From assembly GCF_022761015.1 (NCBI RefSeq), contig NZ_JAKWJQ010000008.1, positions 94,067-158,066 on the forward strand: DNA of 64,000 bases, written 5' to 3'. Of this stretch, positions 24,802 through 32,431 are shown piece by piece. Under the pieces are notes generated by a model. That model was given only the letters and a program-made list of their open reading frames with translations. It was not told the DNA's origin and ran no database searches. The stretch comes from Humibacter sp. RRB41. Lineage in GTDB: Bacteria > Actinomycetota > Actinomycetes > Actinomycetales > Microbacteriaceae. Position 1 is the first letter of the stretch. The number at the start of each line of letters is the position of its first letter. Position numbers and translations under genes: made by a program.

Positions 24802-26214
24802 GTGCCGCAACGCACGCGCTACGCCATCGTGGGCACCGGCTCACGCGCGGGCATGTACATCGACGCCATCACGGGCGTCCATTCCGACGTCGCCGAGTTG
24901 GTGGCGCTGCTCGACCCCAACGCCGGGCGACTCGACCACTACGCCAGGCGCATCGCGGAGCGGTTGCCGGATGCGGGGCGGCCGGTGCTCAGCGATCCCG
25001 GCGAGCTCGAGGCGGTCATCCGTGACGAACGCGTCGACAGGGTCATCGTCACGTCGCCCGACTTCACGCACGCCGGTTACGTCGCCCGCTCGCTGAGAGC
25101 CGGGGCGAATGTGGTGGTCGAGAAGCCGCTCACCGTCAACGAAGAGGGCAGCCGCATCATCGCCGAGGCGGTCGAGCAGACCGGCGGCGAAGTCGTGATG
25201 ACCTTCAACTACCGCTACGCCCCCCGAAACAGCGCATTCAAGCGCGTGATCTCCTCCGGCGCGATCGGGCGTCCCGTGTCTGTGCACTTCGAGTGGGTGC
25301 TCGACACGTCGCACGGCGCTGACTACTTCCGCAGGTGGCACCGGCAGAAGCAGAACTCCGGCGGCCTTCTCATCCACAAGGCATCGCACCACTTCGACCT
25401 GGTCAATTGGTGGATCGCCGACACCCCTGCGCGAGTGTTCGCGTCGGGCGGGCTGCGATTCTACGGAGCCGGCAACTGGCGCGCACGTGGCGGTGGCGAG
25501 CGTCCCGAGCGCGGGTCCGGGGCGTGGGAGAAGGACCCGTTCGCCCTCGACCTCGTTCAGGACGAGAAGCTGAGCGAGCTCTACCTGCAGAACGAGTCGT
25601 ACGACGGCTACCGTCGCGATCAGGATGTCTTCGACAGCGGCATCACGATCGAGGACAACCTCTCGCTGGTCGTGGACTACGTCAGCGGCGCCAGCATGAG
25701 CTACTCGCTGAACGCGCACAGCCCGTGGGAGGGCTACCGCATCGCCGTCAACGGCACGGAAGGACGCGTCGAGCTCGACGTCGTCGAGCGTGGCGATGTC
25801 GGGCTGGATGCCGAGGGTCGCGTCGTCGACCCGTCCGCCGTGGTCGACACCGCCGGCTCGAACACCCTGCGGCCGCGCGGGGAGCGCATCCTGCTGCAGC
25901 GGCACTGGGAGACCCCGCAGCAGATCGAGATCCCTCAGGGCGAGGGCGGGCACGGCGGTGGTGACGCGATCCTGTTGCGCGACGTCTTCGTCGGGCGCAG
26001 CGACGACGACCTGGGCCGCGCAGCGGACTACGTCGACGGCGTTCGGGCGATCGCTGTGGGCATCGCGGGCAACCGGTCGCTGGCGACCGAGCTGCCGGTT
26101 CGAGTCGACGACCTCGACCTCGGGGTGCGCCTGCAAGGCGCTCACGGCTCTGAGGACGCGAGCGGTGTTCAGGGCACTCGCGGTGTTCAGAATACGGAGG
26201 CCGGCGGCCGATGA
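24802..26214 (+). CDS. Gfo/Idh/MocA-family sugar oxidoreductase
   Basis: The 470-residue protein has an N-terminal Rossmann domain with VGTGSRAG (10-17), the family lysine in EKPL (K108), and the substrate-domain motif GGLLIHKASHHFDLVNWW with catalytic His/Asp candidates. It would oxidise or reduce a sugar with NAD(P). Length exceeds the typical 330-400 because of extra residues in the second half and a low-complexity C-terminal tail rich in G, S, E and Q. GTG 24802 follows AAAAGGGAGC. It is the first gene of a four-gene operon overlapping the SDR gene by four bases. Its specific substrate cannot be read from the sequence. Confidence 0.88.
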   Translation: MPQRTRYAIVGTGSRAGMYIDAITGVHSDVAELVALLDPNAGRLDHYARRIAERLPDAGRPVLSDPGELEAVIRDERVDRVIVTSPDFTHAGYVARSLRAGANVVVEKPLTVNEEGSRIIAEAVEQTGGEVVMTFNYRYAPRNSAFKRVISSGAIGRPVSVHFEWVLDTSHGADYFRRWHRQKQNSGGLLIHKASHHFDLVNWWIADTPARVFASGGLRFYGAGNWRARGGGERPERGSGAWEKDPFALDLVQDEKLSELYLQNESYDGYRRDQDVFDSGITIEDNLSLVVDYVSGASMSYSLNAHSPWEGYRIAVNGTEGRVELDVVERGDVGLDAEGRVVDPSAVVDTAGSNTLRPRGERILLQRHWETPQQIEIPQGEGGHGGGDAILLRDVFVGRSDDDLGRAADYVDGVRAIAVGIAGNRSLATELPVRVDDLDLGVRLQGAHGSEDASGVQGTRGVQNTEAGGR

Positions 26215-27128
26215 GCAGGATTCTGGTCACAGGGAGCGCGGGACGTCTCGGCCGCAGCGTCGTCGCCGTGCTGCGAGAGCGAGGCGACGACGTGGTCGAG
26301 GTCGACCTCGCCGTGCCTGACGACAACCCGGAGGCGATCGCGACCGACCTGACCGACCCGGCAGCGGCATCCGCCGTGGTCGCCGAGGCCCGGGCGGATG
26401 CCGTCATCCACCTCGCCGCCATCGCGGTGCCGTTCAGCGCACCAGAGCAGCACATTCTGCGCACGAACGCGACGCTGGCGATCAACGTGATGCAGGCGGC
26501 GGTGGATGCCGGCGTGCGCAAGATCGTGACGGCATCCAGCCCGACCGTGTTCGGGTATGGATCTCCTGCCGGCTGGACTCCGGAGCGCCTGCCGCTGGAC
26601 GAACAGGTCGAGCCCCGGCCGTGGAATGCGTACGCTCTGTCGAAGCTCGTGGCCGAGCGCACGATGCAGATGTTCGCGGCGCAGCAGGGCGACGCCGTGC
26701 GGCTCGCGGCGTTCCGGCCCTGCTATGTGATCGCGCCTGAGGAGTGGGGCGGTGAGCCGACCCAGCAGGGTCACACCGTGCTCGAGCGGCTCGACGACCC
26801 GGCGCTCTCGGCGCCCGCGTTGTTCAACTATGTGGATGCCCGCGACGTCGGCGCTTTCCTGCACACGCTGGTCGGCGGGCTCGACGACATCCCGAACGCG
26901 CAGACCTTCATCGTGGGCGCCGCGGATGCGCTCGCCCGCCGGCCTCTCGCCGAACTGATGCCGCAGTACTGGCCGCAGACCGCAGCGGTCGCCGCCGAGC
27001 TGACCGGAACGTCGCCCGCCTTCTCGATCGAGAAGGCGCGGCGCATGCTGGGCTGGGAGCCCGAACACGACTGGCGCACCGAGTTGCAGCCCGTGGTGCG
27101 CGAGACCGAGCCGGCCGGAGGTGCCTGA
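26211..27128 (+). CDS. NAD-dependent epimerase/dehydratase-family SDR, possibly a uronate dehydrogenase
   Basis: The 305-residue extended SDR has GSAGRLGR at 8-15 for NAD binding, HLAA at 67-70, TASSPTVFG with the catalytic Ser, and Y141-x3-K145. It overlaps both neighbours by 1-4 bases. Next to an enolase-superfamily dehydratase and a 5-dehydro-4-deoxyglucarate dehydratase-like gene, the closest functional model is uronate dehydrogenase (hexuronate to aldarolactone), a member of the same superfamily. That is inference from context; a sugar epimerase is the alternative. Confidence 0.75.
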   Translation: MSRILVTGSAGRLGRSVVAVLRERGDDVVEVDLAVPDDNPEAIATDLTDPAAASAVVAEARADAVIHLAAIAVPFSAPEQHILRTNATLAINVMQAAVDAGVRKIVTASSPTVFGYGSPAGWTPERLPLDEQVEPRPWNAYALSKLVAERTMQMFAAQQGDAVRLAAFRPCYVIAPEEWGGEPTQQGHTVLERLDDPALSAPALFNYVDARDVGAFLHTLVGGLDDIPNAQTFIVGAADALARRPLAELMPQYWPQTAAVAAELTGTSPAFSIEKARRMLGWEPEHDWRTELQPVVRETEPAGGA

Positions 27129-28054
27129 TGCGATTCGATGGTGTTCTGTTCTTTCCGGTGACCGCCTACGCGGCGGACGGGACGGTGGATACCGTCCTTA
27201 CCGCCGAGCACATCGCGTCGCGCCTCGAGTACGGTCCCGGCGGCGTGTTCGCGGCCTGTGGCACCGGTGAGTTCCACGCGCTGAGTGCCACCGAGGTCGG
27301 CGATGTCGTGCGTGCGGCCGTCGATGTGGTCGGCGCACGCGTTCCGGTCGTCTCGGGTGCCGGGGGGCCGCTCGGCCACGCGATCGAGTGCGCGAAACGG
27401 GCGGCGGATGCCGGTGCCGACGCCCTCCTCGTGTTGCCCCCCTACCTCGTGTCGGGTCCGATGGCAGGGACCGTCGCGTACGTCGAGGCGCTGCTGGCGG
27501 CATCCCCGCTCCCGGCGATCGTCTACCACCGCGGATCTGCGGCGCTGACGGCGGATGCCGCGGCCAGGCTCGCCGACAACCCTCGCGTGATCGGCTTCAA
27601 GGACGGCGTCGGCGACGTCGGCGTCGCCCAGCAGATCGTGCGCGCGGTCGAGGCGTCCGGCCGGGACGACATCGCGTTGTTCAACGGACTGCTCACCGCC
27701 GAGCTGACGCAGGAGGCGTACCGGGCGATCGGCATTCCGTTGTACTCGTCCGCCGCGTTCGCAATGGCCCCCACGGTGGCGAAGGCGTTCTACGACGCGT
27801 ACGTCGCGGGCGACGACGCACGGCGGCTCGAGATCCTCGACGCGTTCTACCTGCCGTTGGTGCGGTTGCGCGACGAGGTTCCCGGGTTCGCAGTCGCGCT
27901 GGTGAAGGCCGGCGTACGCCTCGGCGGGGCTTCGGTGCGTGGGCTGCCGGTGGGCGGCGTGCGGCCGCCGCTGGTCGATCCGAACGAGCGGCAGGTCGAG
28001 GATTTGCGGCGCATCCTCGCGATCGGCGACGAGCTCGTCGCCCGCGGAGCATGA
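27128..28054 (+). CDS. 5-dehydro-4-deoxyglucarate dehydratase-like protein (DHDPS family)
   Basis: The 308-residue TIM-barrel protein belongs to the dihydrodipicolinate synthase/N-acetylneuraminate lyase family. The Schiff-base lysine is K158 in IGFKDGVGD and the catalytic tyrosine is Y133 in IVYH. The stretches FFPVTAY, AACGTGEFHALS, YSSAAFAMAP and FYLPLVRLRDEVPG match 5-dehydro-4-deoxyglucarate dehydratases, which decarboxylate and dehydrate the substrate to 2-oxoglutarate semialdehyde. ATG 27128 overlaps the SDR stop by one base and its stop overlaps the next ATG (ATGA). Confidence 0.85.
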   Translation: MRFDGVLFFPVTAYAADGTVDTVLTAEHIASRLEYGPGGVFAACGTGEFHALSATEVGDVVRAAVDVVGARVPVVSGAGGPLGHAIECAKRAADAGADALLVLPPYLVSGPMAGTVAYVEALLAASPLPAIVYHRGSAALTADAAARLADNPRVIGFKDGVGDVGVAQQIVRAVEASGRDDIALFNGLLTAELTQEAYRAIGIPLYSSAAFAMAPTVAKAFYDAYVAGDDARRLEILDAFYLPLVRLRDEVPGFAVALVKAGVRLGGASVRGLPVGGVRPPLVDPNERQVEDLRRILAIGDELVARGA

Positions 28055-29175
28055 ACGCGGCTGAGCCGGCCAACGACGCGGGTCTGGGTCGCAGCACCGG
28101 TCCCGGCCCCGGCCTGGGCCGCATCACCGACCTGCGCACACGGGCGATCGACGCTCCATTGATCAGGCCGTGGGGCGCCGACGTGACCGAGCTGCACGTG
28201 ATCGAGGTGCTCGTCGACACCGAGGCCGGAGTCACGGGTCACGGCTTCAGCTGGACGCCGTCGATCGGGGCATATGCCGTTCGCGGAATGCTCGACCACG
28301 ACATCCGCGACTTCGTGATAGGCCGACCGGCGGATGCCGTCACCCTCTGGCCGCCGCTTTGGGAGCACCTGCACGAGGCAGGGTCGGGTGGCGTGACGAC
28401 CATCGCGATGGCCGGGCTCGATCTGGCCCTGTGGGATGCCGCCGGCCGGGCCGCCGAACGGTCCGTCACCGAATTGCTCGGCGTTCGGCGGACATCCGTC
28501 GAGGTCTACGGCAGTGGTGTGAACCGGCACTATCCGCTCGACGAACTGGTCGCTCAGGCGCAGCGCTGGCGGGATGCCGGCCACCGGCTCGTGAAGATGA
28601 AGGTCGGCCTGCCCGTACTGGCAGATGACGTCGAGCGCGTCGCCGCCGTGCGCGAGACCGTCGGACCCGATGTGCGTCTGGCGATCGATGCGAACCAGCT
28701 CTGGGATCTGCCACGCGCGGAGGCCGCCGTTGCGGAACTGGAGCAGTTCGATCTCGCTTGGCTCGAGGAGCCGCTGCGGGCGGACGACCTCGCCGGGCAC
28801 GCGCGGCTGCGTGCGGGCACCGACGTGCCGATCGCGCTCGGGGAGAACCTGCACACGGTGTACCGCTTCGCCGAGGCGATCGATCTCGGTGCGTGCGACA
28901 TCGTGCAGCCGAACGTCGTGCGCGTCGGCGGCATCACGCCGTTCCTCGAGATCGCGCGGCTGGCATCCGATCGGGGCGTCCCGCTCTACCCGCACCTGCT
29001 GCCGGAGTTGTCGGCGCAGCTGGAGCTCGCGATGGCCGACGTGACCGCGGTCGAAGACGTCGAGGATGCCACGTTCGAGCGGCTGGGCATCCTCGCGGGC
29101 CCGTCGCCGATCGTCATCGCCGACGGCGCGGTCTCGTCACGAGGACTTCCCGGCCTCGGCATCGTCTTCGCCTGA
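28051..29175 (+). CDS. mandelate racemase/muconate lactonizing enzyme-family sugar acid dehydratase or cycloisomerase
   Basis: This 374-residue enolase-superfamily protein has an N-terminal capping domain and a TIM barrel with K182-x-K184 (base), D213-x-N215, E240 and E265 as metal ligands, and H315 as the second general acid/base. ATG 28051 overlaps the upstream stop (ATGA); the long frame upstream is a shadow of the dehydratase gene. With its neighbours it could convert an aldarolactone or aldarate to a 3-deoxy-2-keto acid, as galactarolactone cycloisomerase or glucarate-type dehydratases do. No transporter gene is in the operon. It converges with the LacI gene at 29264. Confidence 0.85.
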   Translation: MNAAEPANDAGLGRSTGPGPGLGRITDLRTRAIDAPLIRPWGADVTELHVIEVLVDTEAGVTGHGFSWTPSIGAYAVRGMLDHDIRDFVIGRPADAVTLWPPLWEHLHEAGSGGVTTIAMAGLDLALWDAAGRAAERSVTELLGVRRTSVEVYGSGVNRHYPLDELVAQAQRWRDAGHRLVKMKVGLPVLADDVERVAAVRETVGPDVRLAIDANQLWDLPRAEAAVAELEQFDLAWLEEPLRADDLAGHARLRAGTDVPIALGENLHTVYRFAEAIDLGACDIVQPNVVRVGGITPFLEIARLASDRGVPLYPHLLPELSAQLELAMADVTAVEDVEDATFERLGILAGPSPIVIADGAVSSRGLPGLGIVFA

Positions 29176-29263
29176 GGCGGGCCGCGGCGGGCGCAGGCAA
29201 CCATCCGATCGCGGCCGCTTCGCGGTTGGCGGTCGGGCGGCGGGTGGTCGGTGGCGGCCGCGG

Positions 29264-30268
29264 CTAGCGGGCCGGCGCGGATGACTCGCGCACGACGAGC
29301 TCGAAGCCGGCGCGTTCCCGGCGGCCGGGGCCCGTGTATCCGGCGATCCGTTCGGCCAGCATCTCGACGGAGCGCCGCGCGATCGCGGCCTTGTCGGGGG
29401 CGATCGTGCTGAGCGACGGCATCGCGTAGCGGCTGTCTTCGATGTCGTCGAACCCGACGAAGGCGATCTGCTGCGGAATGCTGAGGCCGCGCTCCCAGGC
29501 AGCACGCATGGCGCCCAGCGCGAGCAGGTCGTTGAAGCAGAAGACGCCGTCGGGCGGATCCGGTCGATCGAGCATGGCGTGCATGGATCGCAGACCGCTC
29601 TCGCGGGTGTATTCCACACGTGACATATATCGAAAAGGGTCAAGGCCCGCTTGTTCCATTGCGGCGACGAAGCCGGCTTCGCGCTGAGCTGTCGTGCCGG
29701 CCTCTCGACTCTGTCGCCCGAGTGCTGCGATGCGCGTTCGACCACTCTCGATGAGATGCGTCGTCGCCACGAAGGCGGCCTCGACGCCGTCCACGGCGAC
29801 CTGGTCGACGCTCGGTCCGTAGTCCTCTTCGCCGAGCAGCACGATCGGCTGCGTCGCGGCGGCGGCTTCGATGTCGCCGGCCGTGAGGTTGAGCGCGTTG
29901 AGCAGCACGCCGTCGAACGTGGCGGAGACCGAGCCGCCTCGGAGCACGGCGCGCTCCCTGGATGCGTCACCGCTGGTCTGGTCGACCACGAGGGTCAGTG
30001 ATCGCTGGTCGAGCTCGGGGATGAGTGATCGCGCCAGGTCGGAGAAGTACGGGATGTCTAGCTCGGGCACCACGAAAGCGATCAGCCCGGTGCGCCTGGT
30101 GCGCAGTCCTCTGGCGTGCGGATTCGGCCGGTAGCCGAGCTCGTCGATCACGGCCTGCACGCGCTTGCGGGTCTCCGACCCGACCCGATCGGGGAGGTTG
30201 ACCACGTTCGACACAGTGCGCTGCGAGACGCCGGCCACCTTGGCCACGTCGCGGGCGGTCACTGCCAT
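29264..30268 (-). CDS. LacI-family transcriptional repressor of the GH2/ABC importer module
   Basis: The 334-residue repressor has recognition helix VSQRTVSNVVN, hinge residues PHARGLRTRR, and effector-domain signatures IPYFSDLA, FCFNDLLALG and VGFDDIEDS. ATG 30268 has an ideal AGGAGG five bases upstream, whereas the in-frame start at 30334 does not. It is divergent from the importer operon at 30502. The 18-bp palindrome TTGGCAAACGTTTGCCAA between them is the expected operator of a LacI protein with this helix. Confidence 0.9.
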   Translation of the reverse strand: MAVTARDVAKVAGVSQRTVSNVVNLPDRVGSETRKRVQAVIDELGYRPNPHARGLRTRRTGLIAFVVPELDIPYFSDLARSLIPELDQRSLTLVVDQTSGDASRERAVLRGGSVSATFDGVLLNALNLTAGDIEAAAATQPIVLLGEEDYGPSVDQVAVDGVEAAFVATTHLIESGRTRIAALGRQSREAGTTAQREAGFVAAMEQAGLDPFRYMSRVEYTRESGLRSMHAMLDRPDPPDGVFCFNDLLALGAMRAAWERGLSIPQQIAFVGFDDIEDSRYAMPSLSTIAPDKAAIARRSVEMLAERIAGYTGPGRRERAGFELVVRESSAPAR

Positions 30269-30366
30269 CGAGGCCTCCTGGTGCATCCCTCGAGGGACCG
30301 GAACGGCGCGGCCGCGCGTCCGGTGTTCGGGCAAAGGTTACTGCCGCACCCTACGCGGCAAAGGAT

Positions 30367-30384
30367 TTGGCAAACGTTTGCCAA
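30367..30384. promoter_or_regulatory. perfect 18-bp palindrome TTGGCAAACGTTTGCCAA (LacI operator)
   Basis: Located about 100 bases upstream of the LacI start (30268) and 118 bases upstream of the importer permease start (30502). The GCAAACGTTTGC core is the classic central-CG type of LacI/GalR operator. It is separated by only three bases from a second, unrelated palindrome. Confidence 0.85.
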
Positions 30385-30387
30385 TTT

Positions 30388-30407
30388 CTTGTGCTACGTA
30401 GCACAAG
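30388..30407. promoter_or_regulatory. perfect 20-bp palindrome CTTGTGCTACGTAGCACAAG
   Basis: A second perfect palindrome immediately downstream of the LacI operator and unrelated in sequence. It lies between a possible -35 TTGTGC (30389-30394) and -10 TACCGT (30413-30418, 18-base spacing), so a bound protein would block the importer promoter. Its central TACGTA is not the LacI CG core style, suggesting a different regulator. As RNA it could also form a hairpin. Confidence 0.7.
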
Positions 30408-30463
30408 CGAATTACCGTAACTCGGGTTCGCCCCCGTGCACGCCGTCGAAGGAGATGCGCACC

Positions 30464-30505
30464 ATGCCAGTCACCACCCCCGTGATCGTTCAGGAGGTCG
30501 GATGA
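30464..30505 (+). CDS. 13-residue leader peptide coupled to the importer permease
   Basis: A short frame MPVTTPVIVQEVG has its own GAAGGAG box eight bases before ATG 30464. Its TGA overlaps the permease ATG (ATGA), and the permease AGGAGG box lies inside its last codons. It could keep ribosomes loading at the permease start. No codon pattern suggests attenuation. The arrangement is seen in the sequence; function is inference. Confidence 0.45.
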   Translation: MPVTTPVIVQEVG

Positions 30506-31443
30506 GCGCCCTGAACGAACTGCGAGCGCTGAAGGTCCCCAAGGGCACGAAGCGCATTCGGGACAAGTCCGACACCCGCGACAACAAGGCGGCGGCGGTC
30601 TTTCTGCTGCCGTGGCTGATCGGCTTCTTCGCGATCACGCTCGGACCGATGGTCGCGTCGCTCTATCTGTCCTTCACCGACTACAACCTGCTGCAGAACC
30701 CGAACTTCACGGGGCTGACGAACATCGAGCGGATGCTTCAAGACTCCGATCTCGGAAGCTCGCTGATCGTCACGCTCGTCTACGTCGTGATCTCGGTGCC
30801 TCTGCAGCTCATCGTCGCGCTCGCCATCGCCGTTCTGCTGGACAGGGGGATGCGAGGGCTCTCGTTCTACCGCTCCGTGCTGTACCTGCCGTCCCTGCTG
30901 GGCGGCAGCGTGGCCATCGCCGTGCTCTGGCGCCTGGTGTTCGGCGGCGAGGGGCTGCTCAACGCGTTCCTCGCGCTGTTCGGCATCCACGGCCCGTCGT
31001 GGATCGGGTCGCCGAACACGGCGCTGGGCACGCTGATCATCTTGCACGTCTGGACGTTCGGTGCTCCGATGGTGATCTTCCTCGCCGGCCTCAGGCAGAT
31101 TCCGCGAGAGCTCTACGAGGCGGCGTCGACCGACGGCGCCACGAGGTGGCGCCAGTTCCGCTCGATCACCGTGCCGATGCTCAGCCCGATCGTCTTCTTC
31201 AACCTCGTGCTCGGCATCATCGGCGCGTTCCAGTCGTTCACGCAGGCCTATGTCATCTCCAACGGGTCTGGCGGCCCGACGAACTCGACACTCTTCATCA
31301 CGTTGTACCTGTACCAGAAGGCCTTCGGGAGCCTGCAGATGGGCTACGCATCCGCCATCGCCTGGCTGCTGCTGCTGATCGTCGGTGCAGCGACAGCGAT
31401 CAACTTCTGGGCCTCCAAGTATTGGGTTTTCTACGATGACTGA
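30502..31443 (+). CDS. ABC sugar importer, permease 1 (MalF type)
   Basis: The 313-residue protein has about six membrane helices and the EAA loop YEAASTDGATRWRQFRSITVP. ATG 30502 has AGGAGG seven bases upstream; the frame extends further upstream but without a plausible start. It is the first large gene of the importer operon, overlaps permease 2 by eight bases, and lacks an ATPase partner nearby. The operon differs from the rhamnoside importer in having the binding protein last. Confidence 0.9.
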   Translation: MSALNELRALKVPKGTKRIRDKSDTRDNKAAAVFLLPWLIGFFAITLGPMVASLYLSFTDYNLLQNPNFTGLTNIERMLQDSDLGSSLIVTLVYVVISVPLQLIVALAIAVLLDRGMRGLSFYRSVLYLPSLLGGSVAIAVLWRLVFGGEGLLNAFLALFGIHGPSWIGSPNTALGTLIILHVWTFGAPMVIFLAGLRQIPRELYEAASTDGATRWRQFRSITVPMLSPIVFFNLVLGIIGAFQSFTQAYVISNGSGGPTNSTLFITLYLYQKAFGSLQMGYASAIAWLLLLIVGAATAINFWASKYWVFYDD

Positions 31444-32356
31444 TCAGCAGACCATCCAACGTCCGCCGCTGTCCGTGCCCGCGGTCGCCATCCGGCCCGC
31501 CCGAGCTCCTCGGGACGCCGCGTCACGGCGCAGGCGTGTCTGGAGCGTACTCAGGCACGTGCTGCTCATCGTGCTGTGCCTCGTCATGCTCTATCCGGTG
31601 CTGTGGATGGTGGCGAGCTCGCTTCGTCCCAACGGGTACATCTTCAACAACCCGAGCCTCGTGCTCAACACGTTCGAGGTGCAGAACTACACGCGCGGTT
31701 GGGATGCGCTCCAGGCACCCTTCAGCACCTACCTGGCGAACTCGGCGATCATCGTCATCGGGGCGATCCTCGGCAACCTGATCAGCTGCTCCCTCGCCGC
31801 CTACGCGTTCGCGCGGCTGCGCTTCCGGTTCAAGCGACTGGCATTCGGGGCGATGCTCGTCACGATGATGCTGCCGATCCAGGTGCTGATCATCCCGCAG
31901 TACGTGATCTATGCCCAGCTCGGCTGGATCAACACGTTCGTGCCCCTGATTCTGCCGAAGTTCCTGGCGACCGACGGGTTCTTCATCTTTTTGATGGTGC
32001 AGTTCATTCGCGGCATCCCGAAGGAGCTCGACGAGGCGGCGCGCATCGACGGCGCAGGCCACGCTCGCATCTTTCTGCAGATCATCCTTCCGCTGATGAA
32101 GCCGGCGCTCGCGACGGCGGCGATCTTCACGTTCATCTGGACGTGGAACGACTTCTTCAGCCAGCTGATCTTCGTCACGGCGCCCGACAAGTACACGGCA
32201 TCCGTCGCCTTGCGCCAGTTCGTCGACCCGACGGGGCAGTCCGACTTCGGCGCTCTCTTCGCCATGAGCGTCGTCACGCTCGTCCCCGTGTTCCTCGCGT
32301 TCCTGTTCGGCCAGCGCTTTCTGCTGCGCGGCATCGCGACCACAGGGGGCAAGTGA
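31436..32356 (+). CDS. ABC sugar importer, permease 2 (MalG type)
   Basis: The 306-residue protein has six predicted membrane helices and the EAA loop DEAARIDGAGHARIFLQIILP. ATG 31436 lies eight bases inside the end of permease 1, which supports coupled translation. The hydrophobic start VLLIVLCLVMLYPVLWMVASS is TM1. It would form the channel with permease 1. Confidence 0.92.
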   Translation: MTDQQTIQRPPLSVPAVAIRPARAPRDAASRRRRVWSVLRHVLLIVLCLVMLYPVLWMVASSLRPNGYIFNNPSLVLNTFEVQNYTRGWDALQAPFSTYLANSAIIVIGAILGNLISCSLAAYAFARLRFRFKRLAFGAMLVTMMLPIQVLIIPQYVIYAQLGWINTFVPLILPKFLATDGFFIFLMVQFIRGIPKELDEAARIDGAGHARIFLQIILPLMKPALATAAIFTFIWTWNDFFSQLIFVTAPDKYTASVALRQFVDPTGQSDFGALFAMSVVTLVPVFLAFLFGQRFLLRGIATTGGK

Positions 32357-32431
32357 GCGGATGGCCGCCCCGGCATCTGCCTGAACCACCCGTCTGAACC
32401 ACCCGTCACACAGTCCATTCGAAGGAGAATC

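Noticed and set aside
29176..29263. GC-rich palindromic stretch between convergent genes as a terminator
   Set aside because: Several overlapping GC-rich pairings are possible but none gives a clean stem with a T-run.
32380..32406. direct repeat CTGAACCACCCGT x2 before the binding-protein gene
   Set aside because: Too short and not palindromic; no regulatory arrangement visible.
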